A program made the position numbers and the translations under genes. The notes below the pieces were generated by a model that saw only the letters and a list, made by a program, of their open reading frames with translations, did no database searches and was not told where the DNA came from. DNA of 64,000 nt from Balneola vulgaris DSM 17893 (GTDB taxonomy: Bacteria; Bacteroidota; Rhodothermia; Balneolales; Balneolaceae): contig NZ_AQXH01000001.1 in assembly GCF_000375465.1 (NCBI RefSeq), positions 1,403,338 through 1,467,337 on the forward strand. Reading direction: 5' to 3'. Within the stretch, counting starts at the first letter, position 1. Each line of letters opens with the position of its first letter. Below are positions 34,568 through 42,076 of the stretch, one piece after another.

Positions 34568-35941
34568 ATGAAATCTATTAGATACATCTTTGGTGCAGCT
34601 ATCGCACTATTATTAGGAACAACGGGGGTCTTTTCTCAGACAATCACCCCTGATGAATTACATAAAATTGGCGTCGCTCCTTCCGCAGAGCGTATAGAAC
34701 GTGACATCCAAACCCTAGTTGATTTTGGAACACGACACACCCTTTCTGACACCGTTTCAAATACGCGCGGCATTGGTGCTGCTCGCAGATGGATCAAGGC
34801 AGAATTTGAAAGAATTTCTGAAGCCTGTGGAGGTTGCTTAGAGGTCTTTTACGTGAGCGATGTTATATCAGGTCAGCGACGAATTCCTGAGCCCGTTAAT
34901 ATTGTGAATGTTGTTGCCATTCAGCGTGGAACTGCCGATCCAAACCGCTTTGTAATGATGAGTGGTGATATCGATTCTAGAGTTTCAGACCCACTAGACG
35001 GTGTATCAGACTCACCTGGAGCAAATGACAATGCATCTGGCATGGCAGGTGTAATTGAATCAGCACGTGTACTTACTCAATACGAGTTTGAAGGATCTAT
35101 CATGTATGTAGGTTTATCTGGGGAAGAGCAGGGTTTATTTGGTGGTAAGATTTTAGCCGACTACGCACTTAAGCAAGGTTGGAGAATCAAGGCTGTACTT
35201 AATAACGACATGATCGGTAACATCAAAGGAATTAACGGTGTCATCAACAATACTACAGCACGTGTATTTTCTGAAGGAACTCGAAAAGTTGAAACAGAAA
35301 GAGAAGCAAATACTCGCCGATTTACAGGTGGTGAAGTAGATTCCCCATCAAGAAACATCGCACGCTACGTGGATAAAATGGCGGATTTATATATCCCAAA
35401 TTTAGACGTTATGATGATTTATCGTCTTGATCGCTTTGGACGTGGTGGGCACCATAGACCATTTAATGATGCAGGTATTCCAGGTGTTCGTATCATGGAA
35501 ACAAACGAAAACTATGTAATGCAGCATCAGGACTTAAGAACTGAAAACGGCATCAAGTATGGTGATACAATTGACGGTGTAGATTTTGATTATGCCGCAA
35601 AATTAACTGGCCTAAATGCAGTAACTATGGCAAGCATGGCTTGGGCTCCTAACCCACCTGCTAATGTGCAAATTCAAGGCGCTGTTCGTCCTAGTACCAC
35701 GTTAAAATGGGATGCATTGAATGCCGAACAAAACCCACAGTTAGCGGGCTACAAAATTTACTGGAGACTGACGGACTCTAACCAGTGGGAGAAAAGTGTT
35801 TTTGTACCTGCAGGTACTACTCAACATACCCTTGAAAATGTTGTTATTGACAACTACTACTTTGGGGTAGCATCTGTTTCTAAAACGGGCTTTGAGAGCC
35901 CTGTTGTATTCCCTGGACCCGCAGGAAGTTTCGGAGAATAA
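34568..35941 (+). CDS. Secreted M28-family metallopeptidase with C-terminal FN3-like domain
   Basis: A 457-aa exported protein: signal peptide KSIRYIFGAAIALLLGTTG, an M28 (aminopeptidase) domain (~40-350) and a fibronectin-III-like domain (~365-457, KWDALNAEQNPQLAGYKIYW). M28 metal residues seen are Asp154 (GANDNASG), Glu186-Glu187 (GEEQGLFG), Asp214 (NNDMIG) and His320 (MQHQD). The first ligand, normally His in H-x-D, is Asp134 (GDIDS); the catalytic Asp136 remains. Activity is therefore plausible but atypical. Terminator directly after. Confidence 0.88.
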   Translation: MKSIRYIFGAAIALLLGTTGVFSQTITPDELHKIGVAPSAERIERDIQTLVDFGTRHTLSDTVSNTRGIGAARRWIKAEFERISEACGGCLEVFYVSDVISGQRRIPEPVNIVNVVAIQRGTADPNRFVMMSGDIDSRVSDPLDGVSDSPGANDNASGMAGVIESARVLTQYEFEGSIMYVGLSGEEQGLFGGKILADYALKQGWRIKAVLNNDMIGNIKGINGVINNTTARVFSEGTRKVETEREANTRRFTGGEVDSPSRNIARYVDKMADLYIPNLDVMMIYRLDRFGRGGHHRPFNDAGIPGVRIMETNENYVMQHQDLRTENGIKYGDTIDGVDFDYAAKLTGLNAVTMASMAWAPNPPANVQIQGAVRPSTTLKWDALNAEQNPQLAGYKIYWRLTDSNQWEKSVFVPAGTTQHTLENVVIDNYYFGVASVSKTGFESPVVFPGPAGSFGE

Positions 35942-35962
35942 AATATATTCCCAACCATATTG

Positions 35963-35993
35963 AGCAGAACTCTTATAGGGTTCTGCTTTTTTT
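35963..35993 (+). terminator. Rho-independent terminator after the M28 peptidase
   Basis: AGCAGAAC / GTTCTGCT with a short internal loop and a run of seven Ts, 22 bp after the stop. Confidence 0.88.
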
Positions 35994-35997
35994 ATGG

Positions 35998-37587
35998 CTA
36001 TCGAACCGGGTTAATTTCTTCAACTGTGATTTTTATTTTCTTCCCAGTCACTTCTCGCAACAGATTGGCTTTTCGAGTGGCTCCCCATATCTCTAACTGA
36101 GGATCCGATTTCACCCAAATTCTGAATTCTATTTCATCAGCTCGGTTCTCAATTACTAAGTTTTGCACGTTTTGATAATGGCTTCTATCCAAACCATCTG
36201 CTACTCTCAAAATCCCAGACAGCTTTTTGATTCTCTTTCGCGTTGAAGCTTTGAGCTTCCAATACTCTAAATGCCTTTTCTTAGGAGTAGACCGACGATG
36301 GTAACGAGCTACGTTCGCCATAATCTCAATTTCATCTTCTTTGAAGCCTTTCAGTTCAGCATTTCGAATGATATATAGTGCATGCTTGTGATGCGCTGAA
36401 TGAGAAATATGATACCCTATATCATGCATATATGAAGCATACTCAAGCAGTTCTCTATCATTATCTGTCAAACTGAGTTCGTCTTGTAAAACGTCAAAAA
36501 GTTGTAACGACATATTTGCAACATGAGTTGAATGCTGTTGATGCCAATTACATTTTCTAAGCAACTCAAATACACTTCGTCTTCTTGGATCTGCTAAATC
36601 ACCTTTCCAAGGAATCCCGATCATATCCTTTCTCAAATAACGAATGATAATCCCTTCTCGTAAGGCTTGAGTTGAGATCTTCACTTTCTGTATGTCAAAC
36701 TTCTTAAGTAAAAATTTGACTAAGACTACCCCGGTATTAATAAAATCTAGACGCTTTAAATCCAGACCTTTAACCTTTCTTCGCTTTGCGCGATCAAGCT
36801 TTATGAAATCGGCATAAAATTCGAAAAAATCCTCTGCGCTATACTCTAACTCATTTAAAGTGACATCTATGGGTAGGCCTTTACGAGCGGCAATCATGGT
36901 AGCAATATTTTGCATGGTACCAGATGAGCCAATTATCACATCCGTAGGATGCTCTTTAATTGCTTCTCTAATCGATTCGGTCTGCTTTTCGTAGTGATTC
37001 TCTAATTCCAGAATATCGGCCGTTGTTATAGGGTCGGATGGCTTGTAGATATCGGTCATTCGAGACACCCCTATTTTTCTACTTAGGGTGGTATAAAACT
37101 CTGTAGCATTCCCCAAGATGAATTCAACACTCCCTCCTCCAATATCAACCATCAGTACTGGGTCTCGGTCTAGTTTTATTCCGTGCTGAACTGCATACCC
37201 TATCAGTTCTGCTTCCACATATCCAGGAATTGCATTAATCTTTATATCTAACTCATCAATACTTCGTTGAATAAACTCTCCCCCATTCTCGGCCTCTCGA
37301 ATAGCACTGGTTGCGTAAGCTAATATCTCCTCAACATTATAGCTATCACACAGCACTTTGATATTTTTCAAAGCCTTCATCCCTCTTTTAAATGCAGGCT
37401 CAGCTAATCTTTTTCCTAAACCACCCTTAGCTAACTGAACCATTTCTTTGAGGTCGTCAACGCTTCTAAAACTTCCATCAGAGTATAAATCGGCGATAAT
37501 CGCATGGAATGAATTGGTTCCTAAGTCAATGGCAGCAATTCTTTTTATGGGTACGGGAGCTTCTGTTGTATGCACGTCTGTATTCAA
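35998..37587 (-). CDS. Ppx/GppA phosphatase with C-terminal HD-like domain
   Basis: A 529-aa member of the exopolyphosphatase / guanosine pentaphosphate phosphohydrolase family. The actin-like ATPase-fold N-terminal half has IAAIDLGTNSFHAIIA and VDIGGGSVEFILGN; the C-terminal half is an HD-type domain (STHVANMSLQLFD, YASYMHDIGYHISH, HHKHALYII). Two-part proteins of this type hydrolyse polyphosphate or pppGpp; which is preferred cannot be decided. Transcribed divergently from the YheT-like gene. Confidence 0.93.
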   Translation of the reverse strand: MNTDVHTTEAPVPIKRIAAIDLGTNSFHAIIADLYSDGSFRSVDDLKEMVQLAKGGLGKRLAEPAFKRGMKALKNIKVLCDSYNVEEILAYATSAIREAENGGEFIQRSIDELDIKINAIPGYVEAELIGYAVQHGIKLDRDPVLMVDIGGGSVEFILGNATEFYTTLSRKIGVSRMTDIYKPSDPITTADILELENHYEKQTESIREAIKEHPTDVIIGSSGTMQNIATMIAARKGLPIDVTLNELEYSAEDFFEFYADFIKLDRAKRRKVKGLDLKRLDFINTGVVLVKFLLKKFDIQKVKISTQALREGIIIRYLRKDMIGIPWKGDLADPRRRSVFELLRKCNWHQQHSTHVANMSLQLFDVLQDELSLTDNDRELLEYASYMHDIGYHISHSAHHKHALYIIRNAELKGFKEDEIEIMANVARYHRRSTPKKRHLEYWKLKASTRKRIKKLSGILRVADGLDRSHYQNVQNLVIENRADEIEFRIWVKSDPQLEIWGATRKANLLREVTGKKIKITVEEINPVR

Positions 37588-37652
37588 AAATTCGCTTATT
37601 CTTATTTCAAGCTATAGATACACAAAAGCTGAAAGTTTTGGTAATTTAAGAC

Positions 37653-38600
37653 ATGATTAAAATCCAAGATGATATTCAATTTGAACCATTTGCACCAATC
37701 TGGTGGGCTCCAGAAGTTCATAGCCAAACAATCTTCGCCTCATTTAGCACCATTGCAGACCTACAGCCAGAACGCATTCAAATTGAAACTCCTGATGATG
37801 ACTTCCTCGAATTAGATGTACTCATTCAACCCACTAGCACTGCTATTGTAGTTTTATTCCATGGTTTAGAGGGATCAAGTCGTAGGCATTATATTCGCAA
37901 TTTAATGCACGCCCTTAGCAAGCATGGGATTTCTTCGATTGGCGTTAATTTCAGAGGGTGTGGTGATACGCTAAATATTCAGCGTCGAATGTACCATTCA
38001 GGAGCTACAGAAGATTACCACACCGTATTTAAATGGGTTCGGGAAAAGTATCCGGATTTAAAAATTCACACCGTTGGATTTTCATTGGGAGCTAATGCGC
38101 TTGTGAAGTATTTAGCAGAAACCAACCAAAATAACGCCATTTCTAAAGCCGTTGCTGTATCACCACCCTATAGCTTAAAAGCCGGTTCTATTAAGTTGAA
38201 CCAAGGCTTAAATAGAGTGTATCAATATAAATTCTTGAGGACATTGGTTCAGAAAGCTCAATTAAAGAAACAGCAATTTGCTGACTTCCCAACTTTTTCT
38301 GGTTCTACTTTATATGATTTTGATGATCAAGTAACTGCACCTGTACACGGTTTCAAAAATGCTGAAGACTATTATGAGCAATGTTCTTCATCAAACTTTT
38401 ATGCACAGATAAAAACACCTCTTTTACTTATCCACTCAAAAGTAGACAGTGTTTGCCCTTTCGACTTTGCCCCATTAGAGGATATCCATTCGAACGCTCA
38501 CATCCATCCAATTTTTACTGAACAAGGTGGTCATGTGGGTTTTCTTAGTAAAAAGGAAGGATGGTTGAATAGAGTAATATTGAAATGGTTGCTTCACTAA
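37653..38600 (+). CDS. YheT-family alpha/beta hydrolase
   Basis: A 315-aa cytoplasmic hydrolase. PIWWAPEVHSQTIFASF at the start, the oxyanion strand VVLFHGLEGSSRRHYIRN, VNFRGCGDTLN and the nucleophile elbow GFSLGAN are characteristic of the YheT/EMB8 esterase subfamily; the acid and His follow in the C-terminal third (HSKVDSVCPF and GGHVGF). Substrate unknown. Single gene. Confidence 0.92.
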   Translation: MIKIQDDIQFEPFAPIWWAPEVHSQTIFASFSTIADLQPERIQIETPDDDFLELDVLIQPTSTAIVVLFHGLEGSSRRHYIRNLMHALSKHGISSIGVNFRGCGDTLNIQRRMYHSGATEDYHTVFKWVREKYPDLKIHTVGFSLGANALVKYLAETNQNNAISKAVAVSPPYSLKAGSIKLNQGLNRVYQYKFLRTLVQKAQLKKQQFADFPTFSGSTLYDFDDQVTAPVHGFKNAEDYYEQCSSSNFYAQIKTPLLLIHSKVDSVCPFDFAPLEDIHSNAHIHPIFTEQGGHVGFLSKKEGWLNRVILKWLLH

Positions 38601-38690
38601 ATCTATCCACCTCATCAAGGAGTTTTATCACATATCAACTCAAATGACCTTATCTTAAAGCCGTTGATTTAACTCTTACACAAAAAGTTC

Positions 38691-39644
38691 ATGGTTATAA
38701 TTATTGGTGCTGGTCCTATTGGATTGGCCACAGGTATTCAGCTTAAACAGAGAAACATTCCTTTTAAAATCATAGAGAAAGGATGCCTTGTTAATTCTCT
38801 TTTTAATTACCCTACTAATATGACCTTCTTCTCCACTTCCGATCGCTTGGAAATTGGTGGAGTCCCATTCATTTCGCATGGTCCTAAACCAACGCGGAGT
38901 GAAGCCCTTGAGTATTACCGTAGAGTGGCTGAAAGCTATGAACTACCTATTCATCTCTATGAGGCTGTTCAGGCTTTAGAAGGCACAGACGGTGACTTCA
39001 CTGTTACTACAGACAAAGACATCTACAAAGCTTCAAAAGTTGTAGTTGCTACAGGCTTTTATGGTAGCGCTAATATGATGAACGTTCCGGGAGAGGAACT
39101 TCCTAAAGTGAAGCATTACTACGATGAACCACATCCTTATGCATGGCAAAAGGTGTTAGTAGTAGGTGGGGGTAATTCCGCTGTTGATGCAGCACTTGAA
39201 TGTTATCGTGCAGGTGCAGAAGTGAGCATGGCTGTCAAATATGACACCATTAAGCCAAGTGTGAAATACTGGGTAAAACCTGATATCGAAAACCGAATCA
39301 AAAAAGAGGAAGTTAAAGGATACTTCAATACTACGGTAAAAGAGATAAGAGAAAAGGAAGTAGTACTAGACACCCCAGATGGTGAGAAAATCATTAAAAA
39401 CGATTTTGTACTCGCTATGACGGGTTACCACCCTAACTATCCTCTTATGGAAAAGCTACAGGTTGAGCTTACTGAAGACGAAAAGTGCATGCCAGTATAT
39501 AACGAAGACAGTTTAGAGACTAAGCGTAAAGGGGTATATGTAGCTGGCGTAGTTTGTGGTGGCTTAGATACGAGTCGTTTATTTATTGAAAACTCGAGAG
39601 TACACGCGGATCAAATTGCCGATCATATAGAAAAGAATCTATAA
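38691..39644 (+). CDS. ypdA: YpdA-like bacillithiol disulfide reductase (FAD/NADPH)
   Basis: A 317-aa flavoprotein. The N-terminal FAD-binding Rossmann motif GAGPIGLATG (residues ~6-15), the FNYPTNMTFFSTS segment and the NAD(P)H site VVGGGNSAVDAAL match YpdA, which reduces oxidised bacillithiol and lacks the paired redox cysteines of thioredoxin reductase. No CxxC is seen here either. Suggests the cell makes bacillithiol or an analogue; no bsh genes are in this window. Confidence 0.9.
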   Translation: MVIIIGAGPIGLATGIQLKQRNIPFKIIEKGCLVNSLFNYPTNMTFFSTSDRLEIGGVPFISHGPKPTRSEALEYYRRVAESYELPIHLYEAVQALEGTDGDFTVTTDKDIYKASKVVVATGFYGSANMMNVPGEELPKVKHYYDEPHPYAWQKVLVVGGGNSAVDAALECYRAGAEVSMAVKYDTIKPSVKYWVKPDIENRIKKEEVKGYFNTTVKEIREKEVVLDTPDGEKIIKNDFVLAMTGYHPNYPLMEKLQVELTEDEKCMPVYNEDSLETKRKGVYVAGVVCGGLDTSRLFIENSRVHADQIADHIEKNL

Positions 39645-39690
39645 ATGAGATTGGGATTATTTCTCGAGGTAGGTAAATATTGAGAAATAA

Positions 39691-39695
39691 AAAAA
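39691..39695 (-). terminator. T-run ending the SRP RNA
   Basis: On the minus strand the closing helix of the SRP RNA (GGGCAAG / CTTGCCC) is followed at once by a run of Ts, forming its terminator. Confidence 0.6.
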
Positions 39696-39794
39696 GGGCA
39701 AGCGATCTATATCACGCCGCTACGACCAAATTACCGCTGCTGCGTTCCCGCCCTGACGGAGTTCAAAGGGAGCTGGCTGTATAGGACTTGCCCT
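39696..39794 (-). ncRNA. ffs: Signal recognition particle RNA, small bacterial type
   Basis: About 99 nt on the minus strand. The ends pair (AGGGCAAGTC... with ...GCTTGCCCT), and the conserved SRP54-binding domain is present: GTCAGGGCGGGAACGCAGCA, then GCGGTAA, equivalent to the GTCAGG...GGAA...GCAGC core of 4.5S RNA. It has an upstream promoter of its own. Exact ends are estimated from the closing helix. Confidence 0.92.
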
Positions 39795-39804
39795 AAAAGG
39801 GCCA

Positions 39805-39836
39805 CAAAGATACGGTTTATAATAGACAAGGTTCAA
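39805..39836 (-). promoter_or_regulatory. Promoter of the SRP RNA
   Basis: On the minus strand TATCTTTG (39812-39805) is an exact TAnnTTTG -7 box; a TTG lies 21 nt upstream (39836-39834). The RNA 5' end follows about 10 nt downstream. Confidence 0.65.
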
Positions 39837-39877
39837 CTTTAATTCGAAGATAATTAGAAGTCTTCTTGCCTAACCAT

Positions 39878-42073
39878 TTATTTGGATTTCATTACATACA
39901 CCCCGTCCCAATCTGAAGCTGGGGGGTCGAGCTTTAATTGCTTACATCGATTCAAAAATATGAGTGATGGATTGTTCGGGTGCCGCTCCAATGTTGATGA
40001 TTTCTCGAATGTTTGAATTGCTAGGTCCCACTCTTGATTAAAGTATTTTTCCAGACCCTGTTCAAATAATCCAATACAATCCATGAGTTCCTGATCAGCA
40101 TCACTTCGAAGGTCCGCAATTTCGTACATCTTTACGGGTTGAGTTCTCCCTTTCACAACGATGTTATCAAGGTATCTAAACACACAATCATCACCGTGCT
40201 TCTCTGCCTCCACTTTCGTCGACTCTGTAACCATTGTGTATACACCAAATGCTTTAGCTCCGCTCTCGCAACGCGCCGCTAAATTCACATTATCACCCAT
40301 CATGGTATAGTTAAACCGACGGTTGGATCCCATATTCCCGGTTACCATTTCCCCTGTATTCATACCCATTCTATTTTTCATTTGGGTAACGATCTCAGGC
40401 CAGCCATCCCTCGCCCATTTTTCTCTTAACAGAACAAGCTCCTTCTGCATAAGCTGTGAGGATATACATGCCCTAAGTGCGTGATCTTCCATAGGAACCG
40501 GGGCACCAAAGAATGCTACAATGGCATCCCCTATATACTTATCTAAGGTACCGCCCTGATCGGTTAAGATGTTGGTCATTGAAGTCAGATAGTCATTAAT
40601 TAACTGTACCAATTGCTTTGGTTCTAACTGTTCTGAAAAAGTTGAAAACGATTCTATATCACTAAAAAATGCCGTCATATAGGTGTCTTCACCACCAAGT
40701 TGTGGCTCCTTGCCCGACTCAACCATTTGTTGAACCAGCTTAGGAGAAACATAAGAGCTAAACATCCCTTGAATGCGTTTCTTCTCTTTCTCTTCAACAA
40801 AATACTGATAGCCAACAGCCCCTGTTTCGGTTAAAAATAGCACTAGAAGAATTGAGGTTACATTTAAAAACAGGCTCATTCCTAAGAACATGTGAATGCT
40901 AATAAATACATAGCCCCCCATTAAAACTAGCATGATAGCTACTCCCCATTTTGCGCCATACAACCAGTTCAATAGCGCAAGTAAAACGGCTCCGATGCCC
41001 ATAAATAGCAACACACTCCATGCACTCTGCCTACTTAAATAATTGCCATCGAGAATTGTTTGAATGGCATGTGCATGAATCTCATACCCTGGTCGGGGCA
41101 GTTCTCGTTTAGAACCACTTGCAGAGACTTCAATTTTAGGTAGCGGCGTTTTATAGAAATCTTTTAACACCTGCATGGTTGCCCCTACAATCACAATCTT
41201 ATCTTTGAATACACCATCATATAACAACCCTTCTCCAAAATCGGGATCATCAAAGGTATTCATGTCAAAACCGGCTTCACTTTCCATTCTTGTAGTGTAT
41301 TCGGGATCATCGATGATGTTTGAGAGATCATAAATAGGGAAATATCCTTCTTCTCCGTAGTAATTAATGATGAAGGAATTTGCAGCGTCTTTCTTGATTA
41401 AGTAATTGCCCAACTTGAAGTAAGCATCTTCTGAAGCTGCTAATTCATCGATAGAATCGCGAGGAATATCTTTGAATTTAGCTAAGGCCTCGAGTCCAAG
41501 TTTGTAATAGGATTTCCCGTCGTGATTTTTTCCAAACGAATAACTCCTAATGGCGCCATCTTCATCTGATTGCACATCCACCATTCCCACAGATGCATAT
41601 CCATTATCCAACAATATATTTTGTGGAAATAAAAGCTCAATCTGACGACTATTCGCCACCTCTTCGTCTAGGATCTCGCCGGCCAATACTACATTTTTAT
41701 TATCAGCGATGGCTTGAGCAAATAACGAATCATTCTTTAAATCATATTGATCGGGCTGATCGAAGATTACATCAAATACAATGACTCGAGCGCCTGCTTT
41801 ATTCAAATTCTCAATCAGTTTAGCATACACATTGGTAGGCCAAGGATACTTCTCGGGGATCTCATAATCTGCTTCTTCACTGATGGCCACGAGTACAATG
41901 GGAGAATCTTCAATTTCTAAAGGACCTCTTAATTCGAACAGAAAATCTCTAAAATCAAGCTCAACCGATCTGATGGTAGGGATATTGGAAAGTAAAACAG
42001 TTAATAGAAAGGCCACTCCTGCAATCAGGACGTAAACACCTATGGGTTTTCTGCGTTTATTTTGAGGCATCAA
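39878..42073 (-). CDS. Adenylate cyclase with CHASE2 sensor domain
   Basis: A 731-aa membrane receptor cyclase. The order is: N-terminal helix (~12-30), a large extracytoplasmic CHASE2 domain (~38-330, with DFRDFLFELRGP and VIVFDVIFDQPD), three membrane helices (~345-420), then a class III cyclase domain (~460-650). The metal-binding aspartates are in FSDIESF (~470) and YIGDAIVAFFG, and the Lys in GTLDKYIGD (~511) is the adenine-selecting type, so the product should be cAMP. A short TPR-like tail follows. Last gene of the operon, 3 bp after the outer-membrane barrel gene. Confidence 0.92.
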   Translation of the reverse strand: MMPQNKRRKPIGVYVLIAGVAFLLTVLLSNIPTIRSVELDFRDFLFELRGPLEIEDSPIVLVAISEEADYEIPEKYPWPTNVYAKLIENLNKAGARVIVFDVIFDQPDQYDLKNDSLFAQAIADNKNVVLAGEILDEEVANSRQIELLFPQNILLDNGYASVGMVDVQSDEDGAIRSYSFGKNHDGKSYYKLGLEALAKFKDIPRDSIDELAASEDAYFKLGNYLIKKDAANSFIINYYGEEGYFPIYDLSNIIDDPEYTTRMESEAGFDMNTFDDPDFGEGLLYDGVFKDKIVIVGATMQVLKDFYKTPLPKIEVSASGSKRELPRPGYEIHAHAIQTILDGNYLSRQSAWSVLLFMGIGAVLLALLNWLYGAKWGVAIMLVLMGGYVFISIHMFLGMSLFLNVTSILLVLFLTETGAVGYQYFVEEKEKKRIQGMFSSYVSPKLVQQMVESGKEPQLGGEDTYMTAFFSDIESFSTFSEQLEPKQLVQLINDYLTSMTNILTDQGGTLDKYIGDAIVAFFGAPVPMEDHALRACISSQLMQKELVLLREKWARDGWPEIVTQMKNRMGMNTGEMVTGNMGSNRRFNYTMMGDNVNLAARCESGAKAFGVYTMVTESTKVEAEKHGDDCVFRYLDNIVVKGRTQPVKMYEIADLRSDADQELMDCIGLFEQGLEKYFNQEWDLAIQTFEKSSTLERHPNNPSLIFLNRCKQLKLDPPASDWDGVYVMKSK

Positions 42074-42076
42074 ATT

